A stretch of DNA of 64,000 nt from Gentiana macrophylla (Eukaryota; Streptophyta; Magnoliopsida; Gentianales; Gentianaceae). A model generated the notes under the pieces. It was not told the DNA's origin, ran no database searches, and saw nothing but the letters and a program-made list of their open reading frames with translations. Positions 1-11,394 of the stretch are shown piece after piece (positions within the stretch are counted from its first letter, which is position 1; each line of letters begins with the position of its first letter). The position numbers were made by a program, and so were the translations under genes. Location of the stretch: positions 9,634,463-9,698,462 of the forward strand of contig CM047805.1 of the NCBI GenBank assembly GCA_026214975.1, given 5' to 3'.

Positions 1-1305
1 TAACAGATAAACAAGGAAAGAATCCTCAGCTATAAAGGCTCTAATTGTACATTAAACTACCGTGGTTATCTCTTACAATCAAGGGGATCAAATAACAATT
101 ATCCATTCATTAGGGAACACAAAATCAGAGTCCAACAAGGACACGGACCATGCAGGCCTAGGGCACAGGCTACTTCTATATAAAGAATCTCTAAGGAACT
201 ACGAGAGACTTAATTCATGATTCATACACAGGATACATAGGCAATTTGAGATACAATATCTCAGGCAATTATACGTATTAACCGTGTATTTTATGCGTTA
301 TTTGCTACAAATAGAAGCTACAATGTGTGCTATGATTCTATTGACAGATGGACGAGTGTTCGAAGCATCATATGGGCTGAATGTGAGAGTCAATCGATAA
401 AGAACTAAACGGAGCTGAAGGTTGCAATGTTTCGAGCGGAGACTGGACCAGAGAATCTGATTGGTGATCTTTCAACGCCGTTTCCTAAGCCTTACAAGAC
501 GAATTGGGCTTGGACTTACGCATGAAATTTGTAGGGTTTGAAACAAGGATTCCTACACACTTTGAATCACCCAAATCGGAGTTGCGTGGGGCAAGTTATG
601 GTCCAAATACCGAAGCTGGGCCTAGGGTATTCCAAGTTAAGTCGGCAGGAAGAAAAAGACAAATATACCCCCGGTAAATCGGGAGTTACCCTCGATTTAT
701 CGAGGCCCAGAATCTTCCAGAAATGCGTTTTCTTGTCCTCCAAGTTGGGTTAATCCCTAAGTCGGTTTATACACCTATATAAGGCCAACAGAGCTACAAA
801 ATTGAATTCATCAATAAATCATCATCCATTGTATTAGTTATTCATAAATTAGATACAATGTAGTCTTTTGGAGACTAAAGCTTCTTTTCTTCTTTTCTTT
901 CTTGAAAATAAGGCATAAGTCTTTCATTATTGAATTGTGCTTGGTTTACGATCATCATGGATCGATTCGAATCGCCGGAGGGAGAGAGATTTGAAGAGTA
1001 GATTTGTTATTCGTTATGGGTAAGATCTAGATTTGATATTGTTCTTGTGATAGATCTAGATTATGCTTGCATCTAATCAACTATGATTTAATTAAATGAA
1101 CCTTAATCATCATTATTCGATTCGTTAATATGAAACGCAAAATTATGGGTTGCGCTCTTCAGATTTGCGACGGTCTTTATCGCTAGATTTGAATACCTAG
1201 TAAACCCTAATTTTGTGGTTCGATTAATCACTACGTTGATCGGCGAGAATCTTTTAACGAGTAGTAGGTCTAGCCAATCTAATATTCATAATTCGTAAAT
1301 TAACA
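1..1305. repeat. Degenerate LTR-like sequence left of the assembly gap
   Basis: I see no credible protein in this stretch. It has LTR-type features: a TATA-like CTATATAA near 773-780, a GA-rich leader around 880-1010, and a segment near 127-170 that recurs beyond the gap at about 1485-1525 (shared core CATGCAGGCCTAGGGCA). The small open frame at 538-753 has no recognisable motif. I read it as an old LTR or LTR-retrotransposon edge of unknown family. Inference from layout only; no matching TSD or LTR pair could be closed because of the gap. Confidence 0.35.
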
Positions 1306-1405
1306 NNNNNNNNNNNNNNNNNNNNNNNNNNNNNNNNNNNNNNNNNNNNNNNNNNNNNNNNNNNNNNNNNNNNNNNNNNNNNNNNNNNNNNNNNNNNNNN
1401 NNNNN
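1306..1405. other. Assembly gap (100 Ns)
   Basis: A run of exactly 100 N, the usual placeholder for a gap of unknown size. Features cannot be traced across it. Confidence 0.99.
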
Positions 1406-1889
1406 AATATTCGTTCAACATAATTATCCCCTAAAATCACGGGATAAATCCCGGATTATCTCTAAATTGAATAACACAAAAATAGAGTCCACATTGGACA
1501 CGGTCCATGCAGGCCTAGGGCAAAATTGCCTAATATATAAACGTTCACAAAGAACAACGACAGACTTAATTCCAACATATATATGCATTTGATACGCAGG
1601 CACCCTGGAGAAAATCTTAGGCTCAGCCTAAACTTCCCCCAAAAAACCATCCCTCGTTCATATTGTTCTTGTTTTATCCTCCTTGATACAATTGCCCCTA
1701 GATTAAACGGTCCATATTTTATACCCGACGAATTTTGTTTCGTTAGTCGTTGATTTTTGGCCTTCATGTGTTGTGTGTATAGGTTTAAATTGTTTCTGCT
1801 TTTATTTTGTAAATATTCTTCCTTTTAACTCAAGTGCAGCAGAAATACACGTATGAAGTGTCAATAAAGTTTAGTTTTTGGTGGGCATA
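1406..1889. repeat. LTR-like remnant, then non-coding flank of copia-1
   Basis: Positions 1485-1525 resemble 127-170 in the first stretch, so this may be the second LTR of one element broken by the gap. From about 1750 the sequence becomes T-rich and featureless, and it continues after copia-1 at 9589. The pre-insertion target of copia-1 was therefore this AT-rich non-coding DNA. The minus-strand frame at 1462-1767 shows no domain. Confidence 0.3.
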
Positions 1890-1894
1890 AGTTT

Positions 1895-2631
1895 TGTTGT
1901 TGTTTTGAGGGTCTTGATTGATCACCAATGCTTTGAAAAACCTGCAAATTTTATGAAGAACGGATCCTCGCAGTCACGCTTATATCGCTGTCCTTCTTAA
2001 ATTTATTCGACCCCTAACTTGTCCGGAGTATCACGAATAATTTAAGTGAGATACAGACTGAGAGCCTTGCCTTTTGTCTAGGACAAAATAGATCAAAAGA
2101 TTACTATGAAGTGTTTAGATGTTTTTGACTTGATCAAGGATGCATACATTTGTTATATTTGTTTAACAATGTAAAAAGACCTTTTATGGTACTTGGATTG
2201 CAGAGAAATAAGTTACAAGTTCGTATTTTTAGGTCACAACCTAAGTGAAAATGTATCACTTGGTTATAACCACTTAAAAGACCAAGAGGTACCTAAAAAT
2301 CGTTTGGAGCCCAAAGTGGGCGCTGTGGCCACTGTGATCATCGGAAATCCGTCAAACTTTCTGTTCAACTTTTAGGCATCTTTGAAGTTCCACAGCGGGC
2401 GCGTTTGTCACTGCTTCACCAAAACCTGATTTTGGTCCTTTAGCTAGTTTTCCGGTCCTTTAAGTGATTTTCTCGAACTATACTTGCTTATTTTCCATCC
2501 GTATACTCATATACACTTATATAGCGTGCACTCCGCACCTCCAAACTTATTATTAAGTGTTACGAGTATATCCATCCTTGTACTAAACCCGATTACCTCA
2601 ACGGCTTGTGATTATACTTAAATCACCAACA
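1895..2631 (-). repeat. 3' LTR of copia-1
   Basis: Same length as the copy at 8847-9583 and nearly the same sequence by eye. It is preceded on the plus strand by TSD AGTTT (1890-1894) and adjoined at 2632 by the polypurine tract, which makes it the 3' LTR in minus orientation. A TATA-like ACTTATATAG lies near 2515-2525. Confidence 0.95.
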
Positions 2632-2645
2632 TTCCTCCCCATTTA
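2632..2645 (-). other. Polypurine tract of copia-1
   Basis: Read on the minus strand the bases next to the 3' LTR are AAATGGGGAGGAA, directly followed by the LTR start TGTTGGTG. This is the expected plus-strand primer site of an LTR retrotransposon. Confidence 0.85.
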
Positions 2646-3170
2646 AGTGTAATCCTTGGTTTAGTAAAACAAAAGCAGATCATAAAACAAACCAACTCAT
2701 GATTCAATGAAAATGTCATGAAGATTGAATTTCCATCTAGTATTATTACACGCAAATATTCGAGTATTAGGGTGTGACTATGCATTGAACCCTTTACACA
2801 TTTTGAATACATGTACATAACAATACACATGAATTGAAACTACTTCAAAGTATTATACTTGACACCATTCTTTGAAAACCGGCCTTGTGTCCATATCCAT
2901 TCTTGAGCATTTAGAAAGACAACCCAACTTTCCTTGAAGCGGCCATACTGCCATACTCATATAGGTGAATATTTAGTTTACCGTGCACTGCATTAGCACT
3001 TTTATAAGATTCACTAAGAAGATAACACTTCAGCCTAATCTCACAGGTAAACAACACATACCTTCGGGATTAATATATGTGCTCAAGTTTCCAAAAAAAC
3101 AGGCTTACCACATTGAATTTAGCCTAAGGCATTGTACCAAAGGGAAATTGGGCGTCCCATATTCAGAAAC
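2646..3170 (-). other. 3' non-coding region of copia-1
   Basis: Lies between the RNase H coding end and the polypurine tract. I see no domain here; the small frames at 2618-2830 and 2983-3243 look random. Confidence 0.6.
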
Positions 3171-3640
3171 TTATACAGGTTGTAGTCCCATCCCGACTAC
3201 CGACTTTTGTAACAAGTCCTTAGCCAATCCTTTCGTCAAATGATCAGCCAAATTTCTTTGAGATCTCACATACACAACCGATATCACCCCGTGAGAGATC
3301 AACTCACGTTACTGCGCTATGTCTAACGCCTAAGTGTCGTGACTTACCATTATACACATGACTATATGCTTTGATAGGCAGTGTAGATGAGCTATCACAA
3401 TGGATAGATATTGGTGATATTTGTTTAGGCCATAAAGGAATTTCATGAATCAAATTCTAAGCCATTCTCGCCTCTTTACCAATTTCTTTGCCAAGGCAAT
3501 AAACTCCGAGTCCATAGTCGGAGCTAGATATACATGTTTGTTTCTTAGAAGCCCAAGAAATGGCGCCTCCACCTAAAACAAACACCCATCCACTTGTAGA
3601 AGAATGATCTTCTACATTAGATATCAACTAGCATCCGAAT
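3171..3640 (-). pseudogene. Copia-1 RNase H domain (broken)
   Basis: The minus strand encodes a copia-type RNase H. The motifs seen are YSDAS at the 3624-3640 end, then AISWASKKQ, a [14 protein letters not shown] catalytic segment, IHCDSSST and a terminal NLADHLTKGLAKDL. The frame breaks right after YSDAS: the order of the motifs on either side fits loss of one base near 3620. A TAG stop follows KEARMA near 3455. The domain degrades the RNA strand of the replication hybrid in intact elements; here it is a remnant. Confidence 0.8.
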
Positions 3641-4184
3641 ATCCTTCAATCACCGAAGGATATGCAACATAAGTCAAACCAAAATCTTTAGTAGACTTTA
3701 GATATCTCAATACACGAACAACCGCTCTCCAGTGACAATTACCTGGGTTACTCGTATATCTACTTAGTTTTCCAACCGCATATGCAATATCCGGTCGTGT
3801 ACTAGTCATTGCATACATCAAAGCGCCAATGACTCGTGAATATTCAAGTTGATTCAACTGTTTCACCTTTATTAGGTCCAAGCTTCTCATGAGGCTCCAT
3901 GGGAGAATTCGCCGGAGTACAATTTTCACAATTAAACTTTTTCAACACTTTCTCAATATAATGAGACTGTGTTAGTGAAAATCCTCCCTGATTCCTCTTG
4001 ATTTTAATACCAATAATTACATCCGCCTCCCCGTGTCTTTCATAGAGAATCTAGAAGATAAGAGTTCTTTACACTTATCAACCTGATTTTGGTTCGTACC
4101 AAAAATCAACATGTCATCGACATACAGACAGATTATCACACCGTTACCGGTTTCATCAAATCTACTATAAATGCACTTGTCCGA
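3641..4184 (-). pseudogene. Copia-1 reverse transcriptase, C-terminal half
   Basis: The minus strand reads a copia RT palm with the catalytic motif YVDD (LYVDDMLIFGT near 4105-4140), followed by QVDKCKELLSSRFSMKD, then after a frame break the connection segment [22 protein letters not shown] and [12 protein letters not shown] (3624-3929). The N-terminal half of the same domain lies on the other side of the nested solo LTR at 5846-6256. The YVDD box is intact, but frame breaks near 4017 and 3930 make the gene non-functional. Confidence 0.85.
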
Positions 4185-5840
4185 TGATGACCAAAATAGT
4201 AACAACCAACCTTAACCGGCAGAGTACCGGGTCGGAAGTACTACAGTGGTGAGCAAGGTCGTATCCCACGAGGAATCAATCGAGTACCAAAGTCATTTTC
4301 ATACTTAGTTTAGGCTAATCAAGGTTTGTTCACGGTAATTATACTACAATGATATTTAAACAAGAGAGAGATAAGAAGGAAGAGAGACATAGCCAAACCA
4401 CGATCCAATTGAATACTTTTGCCCCTCTAATCGATTATTTGGGAATGGAAACTACCAACCAACTATCCTAATGCTTATATCGACTCGTTCATGGGTGCAA
4501 ACTCCTAAGATAGTACTAGACGCCATGCAACAACCTAGTACCCTTTGCCCGGTTCAACAGTCCGCCTTTAAGGATTTAACTGGCCGAAACAAGATTAAGA
4601 ACTAGAGCTGCTCGATTTACACCGACAAACCTCGTTACCCAATTGATCTAAACAACTCAGTCAATTGTAAATAACGATCTTAAAACCCCTTTTCTCACAC
4701 CCCTTCGCATCATACATTTATAAAAGTGGTGTGTGAGTTCATGAACTAGGTGTACAAGCTAATTCAAGCATTAAGAACAAGTTTTAAGACATGAATTCGT
4801 CAATATAACAACAATTAAACACTACCCATTCCCAATTTCATCAATTAGAGGGTGATTTCTTTAATCTTCACATAATTTGGCTATGAAAAGTTTAGCTACT
4901 CATCACAAAGCATGAGATAACAATCAAAGAAGACATTAAAGCAATAAAACTAAAAAGAAGAATGATTAGTTACCAAAAATGCAAGAAATCGAAGTTGCAT
5001 CAAGCTTCATCCACACCCATGTCACTTGGGGAAGAAGAAGAACACAAAATGCAAAATCCAAGAGAGATAAGAAAGAATCTAAGCTAGATTATGTTTAATA
5101 TAAGAGAAATCAAAGTAAGAAAGAGTTTAGAGGAGCTTAAAGAGAGGAATTTCGAGCTATACTAATAGTTAGGGTTCTTGGAGGGTGAAGAATTGCTGAA
5201 AATCTGTGTAAAAATGAATATATAGGTGCCCAAAAACGTCCGAATGTGTACGCATTGCTCTAAGTTCAGAAAAATTCGACTTTCTGCTCCAGGAATGCGT
5301 ACGCATAGAATTCAATGCGTGCGCATTGCCCTGTCAGCATTGATGGCCTTCAGTAATTTGGCGATATCTTTGCGTGTAGAGCTCCGATTTGAGTGATTCA
5401 AAGTGAGTTGGAAAGCTCATTCAATTGTATACAACTTTGATGAAGACCACAAGTCCAGAAAATGGCTCCAACATAGCTCAAATTGCAGATAAAGTGAATG
5501 TAAGGCGAAAACACCCACTACTTTTGATCCGTTCCATTTCCGGGCTTCGGTTTCGTCACTCTAAGTCTCATGCCTCATCTTCCGGGCTCACGAGTCACCT
5601 ATTTCCTGCATTTCCATAGCAACCAACATACCAAGCATAATTCCACAAGATAAATAGGGCTCGAAAAGGGTCAAAAACATCGTAAAATGCCGAGGTTTTC
5701 CATCAATGTGACGGTTCACCTCAAAGTGATTGCTCAATGTGTTTTTCCCTATAAATGGTCTAAAACTATCCAATACAAGACAAGTGTCATAAATGGGGGT
5801 TAAAACATACACCGGAGCAAGGTAAAGTTGACTCTCATCA
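4185..5840 (-). mobile_element. Solo LTR of an Athila/Tat-like gypsy element in copia-1 RT
   Basis: The 1656-bp insert begins TGATGACC and ends CTCATCA on the plus strand and is flanked by a perfect 5-bp duplication TCCGA (4180-4184 and 5841-5845). Removing insert and one TSD joins the two halves of the RT reading frame. No internal domain, PBS or PPT is present, so this is a solo LTR left by recombination. On the minus strand its start (TGATGAGAGTCAACTTTACC) and its end (ACCCGGTACTCTGCCGGTTA) parallel the LTR of element A at 42012, so the two are related. A TATA-like site lies near 5216-5226. Confidence 0.92.
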
Positions 5841-5845
5841 TCCGA

Positions 5846-6256
5846 CTGATTGAGTTTAAATCCACTAGCCAAGACAACCTCATCAAACTTTTGATGCCAT
5901 TGTTTAGAGCTTGTTTAAGTCCATACAATGATTTTACAAGTTTACATACCTTATGCTCGTTACCGGGCATAATAAATCCTTCCGGTTGCTTCATGTATAT
6001 TTCCTCATCCAAATCTCCATTTAGAAACATTTGTTTTAACATCCATTTGATGGATCACCAAGTTATGAATTACGGCTAAAGCAATTAATAACTTTGATTG
6101 AGGAGATTCTAGCAACGGAGCATAAGTGTCGAAATAATCGATACCTTCCTTTTGCCTAAAGCCTTGTATAACTAACCGGGCTTTATATCGGTCAACAAGA
6201 TACCATCGACTCTCATTTTCCTTTTGAAAATCCATTTGCAACCTAATGGTTTGCAA
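5846..6256 (-). pseudogene. Copia-1 reverse transcriptase, N-terminal half
   Basis: Minus-strand frames carry the classic copia RT start: YKARLVIQGFRQKEGIDYFDTYAP, then a weak QMDVKT (usual form QMDVKTAF), then [18 protein letters not shown] and [14 protein letters not shown], ending in GFKLNQSD next to the solo-LTR insertion. The motifs are spread over two frames with shifts near 6030 and 5900. The continuation is at 4184 and downward. Confidence 0.88.
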
Positions 6257-6797
6257 CCACGTGGTAAACTGTAAGAATCCAAATATTATTACCCATTATG
6301 GAATCCATCTCATCACATTGATGGCTTCTTTCCAAAATGATACATCCACGAGATCCCATCGCCTCAGAAAATGTTCTTGGATCATCCTCAATATTGTAGC
6401 AATATGAGTATTGATATCCAACTTCATTTCTCGAACCTTCCACCAAGTAAGTAACAAAATCTGGTGGAAATGTTTTTGCTATTCTAGCCCTCTTACTTCT
6501 TCGAAGTTCAGAAGACTCAACTTGAGAATCATTATTCTCCACATTCTCCACTCCAACTATCGTAGGAGCAATAGCCTTTGGTCTAGGAATAGATGTAAAT
6601 CTATTCTCATCAAAGATAGCATCTCGTGATTCTATAACCGAATGTGCAGCCACGGAATCACTAGGTTCGATAACATAAAACCTATAAGCCTTTGAATGAC
6701 TTGCATATCTAATGAAAATGCAATCGATGCCTCTTTCTCCTAAAGTTTTAATTTTAGGATCGGGAAGTCTAACAACCGCCCTGCAGCCCCAAACTTT
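6257..6797 (-). pseudogene. Copia-1 integrase C-terminal extension and linker to RT
   Basis: The minus-strand frame continues from the integrase after the stop at 6798, reading KVWGCRA, a segment with GIDCIFIRYASHSKAYRFY and then SVIESRDAIFDE, the usual C-terminal integrase extension. It ends with a linker rich in charged residues (RRSKRARIAKTFPPDF) that precedes RT in copia polyproteins. Same frame as the integrase; broken at about 6243 by a frameshift. Confidence 0.8.
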
Positions 6798-7428
6798 TCA
6801 GTAATTCAAGTTTGGTTTCTTTTTGAACCAAAGTTCATACGGGGTAGCAGAATTCCTTTTATTAGGAATTCTGTTTAGTAGATAACAGGCCGTTAACATG
6901 GCCTCACCCCAAAATCCACTGCTCAATCCCGAGTAGGATAACATGGAATTTACCATCTCTTTTAGAGTACGGTTCTTCCTCTCTGCAATGCCATTTTGTT
7001 GTGGCGTATACGGTGCAGTAACCTCGTGTATAATACCACACGACCCAAAGTAGGTTGGATCATAGTATTCTCCATCTCTATCGGTACTAAAACGTTTAAT
7101 ACTAGAACTTAATTGCAATTCAACTTCACTTTTATAAACTTTAATCTTATCAAGTGCTTCGTCTTTTGTATTAAGTAAATATACATAACAAAAGCGAGTA
7201 TGATCATCTATAAAAGTAACAACATATTTCTTATTTCCCAAAGAAGGTGTGGCATAAAGATCACACAAATCACTATGGATAAGTTCCAAAATTGTAGAGC
7301 GACCTTTCAACACCATGAAAAGGTTGTTTTACAATCTTAGTAAGCATACAAGTAGTACACTTATCCATATTGATATCAAAGGGGAATCAAAGCATTCTTA
7401 CACATAACATGCATACGTTTGTAATGTC
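6798..7428 (-). pseudogene. Copia-1 integrase core
   Basis: The integrase core carries the DDE triad: first Asp in LIHSDLCD, second Asp in FSTDRDGEYYD, Glu in PQQNGIAERKNRT (frame 6798-7316). The zinc-binding GAG-pre-integrase part (KLWHARLGH) is upstream at about 7430-7480. A TGA stop at 6798 interrupts an otherwise continuous frame into the C-terminal extension, and a frameshift near 7390 separates it from the protease frame. It would insert the cDNA; this copy cannot be translated whole. Confidence 0.92.
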
Positions 7429-8010
7429 GTGTCCTAATCGTGCATGCCACAACTTTGAAATATTAACATAAAAAATATGCATAACTTGATTAACTTTATT
7501 ATTAACAACATTAAGCATAAACATGTCATTACACAAATAGCCAAAACCAACAAAAATACCATGTTTAGACAAAATAAACCTATCGGACTCATAAACTTGT
7601 TTGTAGCCCGATTTACACAACAAAGCACCCGAAACAAGGTTTTTCCGAATGCATGGCACAAATAAAACATTAAATAGTTTTACAGATTTCCCAGAACTAA
7701 AATTTAAAGTAATTGTTCCAAAGCCACAAATTACAGCCTTCGACTCGTTTCCCATCTTTAAGATAGATCCATCGTTCACTGGTTCAAAGTCTTCAAACCA
7801 GCGTCGATCTTTGCATACATGTCTTGTTGCTCCCGAGTCGATCCACCACGTAACATCATCATCCTGCATATAAAAAGCTTCAGAAATAAATGGCACATAA
7901 TTCATAACCGAATTAACACCATAATTAACATTCTGACCTTGATGATGTGGTGGTCCTTGGTCTTTCGACCCTTGCTTTGGACCCTTGCCTTTACCATTCA
8001 TTCGAACTCG
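7429..8010 (-). pseudogene. Copia-1 aspartic protease and GAG-pre-integrase domain
   Basis: This frame is the same as gag, separated from it only by the TGA at 8029. The protease active site is WWIDSGATRHVC (Asp near 7839), a normal copia D-S-G variant. The domain continues to about 7600, and KLWHARLGH of the pre-integrase zinc domain follows. The frame is lost shortly after. It normally cleaves the Gag-Pol polyprotein. Confidence 0.88.
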
Positions 8011-8817
8011 GCAATCAGCCTTGTAGTGTCATGTCTTACCACAAATCCAACAGGCCCCTTTTGGCCTTTTTCCGGATTCTTTGTCATTTGACTTTTTCTT
8101 TTTCTTGCCATAGTATTTCCCTTTGTTAGTTTTAGAACTCTCCCCAGCCTCCATCACATGAATGGAAGTGGATTCATCAATTTCCTTGCCCTTGGTTTTA
8201 ACCCCCTCCTGCGCCCTGAGTGATTCCTCAATGCGCAGATGGCTACCAAGTTCAACCAAGGAGAGTTCTTCCTTTTTGTGCTTTAACAAATGCTTAAAAT
8301 CTTTCCATGATGGTGGTAACTTATCAATGATACTAGACACTGAAATGGCCTCATCCATTTCCATCTTATGCTGTGCAAATTGTCCTAATATGCATAGAAG
8401 TTCGTTAAATTGTTCCATTACAGACCGTGTGTCTACCATCATGTACTTCATGAAATTACCGACTAGAAACTTTTTAGCAGATGCATCTTCATTCAAATAC
8501 TTGGTTTCTAGTGCATTCCAAAGTTCTTTCACAGATGCAAGATGTTGATAAATATCAAATAACGAATCTAACGAATCACACATACCGTTCAAGATATGAC
8601 CACGACATATGTAGTCATCGTTTTCCCACTTGTTTCTCCTTCGTAATTCCTCCAAAGGTGCATCATCATCGACTTCTGGTATCTCTGTGCTAAGAACATA
8701 CACCACTTTCAATGTTGTGAGAAGGAAATGCATCTTCCTTTGCCACCTCCGGAAATCAACTCCTTCGAACTTGTCAAGTTTCCTGAAATTCATCATCATG
8801 TCCTTTGCATTCACCAT
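8011..8817 (-). pseudogene. Copia-1 Gag with zinc knuckle, one in-frame stop
   Basis: I chose the ATG at 8817 (MVNAKDMMMNF), because the longer frame would start inside the LTR. The N-terminal two thirds is a UBN2-type Gag (KLDKFEGVDFRRWQRKMHF, then ALETKYLNEDASAKKFL and a helical FNELLCILGQF). The C-terminal CCHC knuckle lies at 8011-8052 with the pattern CWIC-GKT-stop-HYKADC: all four zinc ligands remain, but the residue before the His is a TGA stop (8029-8031). Gag forms the cytoplasmic virus-like particle. Only about 30 bases separate this ATG from the LTR. Confidence 0.9.
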
Positions 8818-8846
8818 TGTGAGCAAAACAATAAATTTAAGAAGAT

Positions 8847-9583
8847 TGTTGTTGTTTTGAGGGTCTTGATTGATCACCAATGCTTTGAAAAACCTGCAAA
8901 TTTTATGAAGAACGGATCCTCACAGTCACGCTTATATCGCTGTCCTTCTTAAATTTATTCGACCCCTAACTTGTCCGGAGTATCACGAATAATTTAAGTG
9001 AGATCTGATCGAGAGCCTTGCCTTTTGTCTAGGACAAAATAGATCAAAAGATTACTATGAAGTGTTTAGATGTTTTTACTTGATCAAGGATGCATACATT
9101 TGTTATATTTGTTTAACAATGTAAAAGACCTTTTATGGTACTTGGATTGCAGAGAAATAAGTTACGAGTTCATATTTTTAGGTCACAACCTAAGTGAAAA
9201 GGTTCACTTGGTTATAACCACTTAAAAAAGACCAAGCGGTACCTAAAAATCGGTTTTAGTACACAGCACGGGCGCTGTGGCACTGTGATCATCAAATCCG
9301 CCAAACTTTTGTTCAACTTTTAGGCATCTTTGAAGTTCCACAGTGAGGCTTTGTCACTGCTGTTTCACCAAAACCTGATTTTTGGTCCTTTAACTGGTTT
9401 TCCGGTCCTTTAAGTGATTTTCTCGAACTATACTTGCTTATTTTCCATCCGTATACTCATATACACTTATATAAGCGTGCACTCCGCACCTCCAAACTTA
9501 TTATTAAGTGTTACGAGTATATCCATCCTTGTACTAAACCCCGATTACCTCAACGGCTTGTGATTATACTTAAATCACCAACA
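8847..9583 (-). repeat. 5' LTR of copia-1
   Basis: Pairs with 1895-2631. On the plus strand it starts TGTTGTTG and ends CACCAACA, followed by TSD AGTTT (9584-9588). Read in minus orientation it is the promoter LTR: a TATA-like CTTATATAAG lies at about 9466-9475. The sequence just inside the LTR, where a primer-binding site belongs, does not match the common tRNA-iMet site. Confidence 0.95.
9466..9475 (-). promoter_or_regulatory. TATA-like box of the copia-1 5' LTR
   Basis: CTTATATAAG in the 5' LTR, minus orientation, placed in the first third of the LTR as expected for the U3/R border. The same element is present in slightly altered form in the other LTR. Confidence 0.5.
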
Positions 9584-9588
9584 AGTTT

Positions 9589-9806
9589 CAGGTTTTTTTG
9601 TTGTACTTATGTCTGCTTATAGTCTATGTTTTGGGATTCATAATCTCTTGTCTATTATTCCATCTTTCCTTTTTCATTATGATTGTTGGATTGTTGATTC
9701 AGTGTTGAAAAGTTACCCTGGCCAATAAAAAGTTTTATGAATTGTCAAGAAATAATTGGGTTTACGAGCCAAGTCGATTTGTATTTGTTAGGATCAAGCA
9801 CTTACC
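9589..9806. other. Non-coding DNA between copia-1 and the CACTA element
   Basis: T-rich and unremarkable up to about 9700. The last ~60 bases (GGATCAAGCACTTACC) resemble the tRNA-like interspersed repeat seen at 34795 and 34972, and the match resumes after the CACTA element at 11929. Confidence 0.5.
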
Positions 9807-10828
9807 ATTCACTACTACAAAATATGATATAGGTCACACTTAACGTTCACAGTTTCAATAAAACCGAGAAAAAGAAAAAATATATATCACACTTACAACT
9901 TTCTATCACAATTATTAAAAAACTGAGATAAGTTATATTAATCAATCTCATTTTTAAAGTGTGACTTAATTGATATGATTTTTCTGTCACAGTTATTGAA
10001 AAACCGAAATAAAATATATCAATATGATATTTCTGTCACAGTTATTAAAAAAGCGAGATAAATTACATCAATCAATCTCACATCTAAAACAATGACTGAA
10101 TTGATACGATATTTTTGTCACAGTTATTGAAAAAAGTGAGATAAATTATACCAATCAATCACACTTTTAACCTGTGACCGAATTGGTATGATATTTTTGT
10201 CCGGGTTATTGAAAAAACAAGACAAATTGTATCAATTAATCTCATTTTTAAACAGTGACTGAATTCATATGATATTTTTGTCACAATTATATAAAAAGTG
10301 GGACACATTATATCCACTAATAAAAAACGAGACATAGATAGCACTTATAGAAAGATAAGATCACACATTTAAAAGAACTGAGACAATGAAAATGTATATA
10401 TCACACTTAAATTTTATTTCACAGTTATTAGGTGTGAAAAAAAAAAAGAATGATCACACTATTTAGGTGTGATTATAATAGATCTCGGTTTTTAAGTGTG
10501 AAAACAACTACTGAAATAGATCACAGTTTTTATAAGTGTTGAAATTATAATAGATCTCGGTTTTTAAGTGTCATAACAACTGTAATAGATCACGATTTTT
10601 AAGTGATAACAACTAAAATAGATCACAGTTTTAAATGTGTTGAATTATAATAGATCTCAGTTTTTAAGTGTGATAACAACTAAAATAGATCACAGTTTAT
10701 TATCACGGTTTTTAGGAAAACTGAGACAGGAACATCAATCAATCACAGTTTTTAACTGTGATTAAAATAATATGATATTTTATAATGAGATTTCAGTTTA
10801 GTGTGATCGAAAACGATAAGAAGTAGGC

Positions 10829-10894
10829 ATCGGCCCGCGGTAATTAGTGTGGTCCCTTAATCCGGAGTATCTGGGTTCGAGTCCCACTGGGAAC
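10829..10894 (+). repeat. tRNA-like segment 1 inside the CACTA element
   Basis: An A-box-like TCGGCCCGCGGTAATTAG is followed ~45 bases later by GGGTTCGAGTCCC, a perfect pol III B box and T-arm, then GGGAAC. It is tRNA-derived in appearance but the arms do not close into a full cloverleaf, so I do not call a tRNA gene. Confidence 0.5.
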
Positions 10895-11328
10895 AAAAAA
10901 TGTGTGTGCGTATATTTCATTTTCGAAGAAAAAGAATGTTCACACTATTCTAGGTGTGAACGAAATTATAATAGATCTCGGTTTTTAAGTATGATAACAA
11001 CTGCTAAAATAGATCACAGTTTTTAAATGTGTTGAAATTATAATAGATCTTGGTTTTTAAGCGTGATAACAACTATAATAAATCACGGTTTTTTAGTGTG
11101 ATAACAACTAAAATAGATCACATTTTTTAAATGTGTTTAAATTATAGTATATCTCGGTTTTTAAGTGTGATAACAACTAAAATAGATCACAATTTTTATT
11201 ATCACGGTCTCAAGGAACACGGAGACAAATACATCAATCAATCATAGCTTTAACTGTGATTAAAAAAATATGATATTTCATAATAAGATGTAAGTTTATA
11301 GTGGTCGAAATATAGAAGAAAGAAGTCA

Positions 11329-11394
11329 TCGGCTTAGTGGTAATTAGTGTGGCTTGCTAATCCCTAGTATCTAGGTTCAAGTCCCACTCGGAAC
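11329..11394 (+). repeat. tRNA-like segment 2 inside the CACTA element
   Basis: Second copy of the segment at 10829. The A box is clearer here (TCGGCTTAGTGGTAATTAG) and the B box is AGGTTCAAGTCCC. Both copies are followed by GGAACAAAAAAT and a GTGTGC stretch and lie in the same repeat context, so they duplicated together with the surrounding array. Confidence 0.5.

Larger units (their letters stand above)
1895..9583 (-). mobile_element. Copia LTR retrotransposon 'copia-1', nearly complete, interrupted
   Basis: The two LTRs are 1895-2631 and 8847-9583, both 737 bp, both starting TGTTGTTG and ending CACCAACA on the plus strand. A perfect 5-bp duplication AGTTT flanks them at 1890-1894 and 9584-9588. 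The coding order on the minus strand is gag, protease, integrase, reverse transcriptase, RNase H, which defines Ty1/copia. Removing the nested solo LTR (4185-5840) leaves about 6 kb. The frame is broken by at least two stop codons (8029, 6798) and several frameshifts, so the copy is not autonomous. Confidence 0.95.

Noticed and set aside
1462..1767. 101-codon minus-strand frame
   Set aside because: No motif, AT-rich, lies in LTR-like debris; consistent with chance.
10829..11394. Functional tRNA genes
   Set aside because: B boxes are good but acceptor and anticodon arms do not close; both copies lie in a repeat array.
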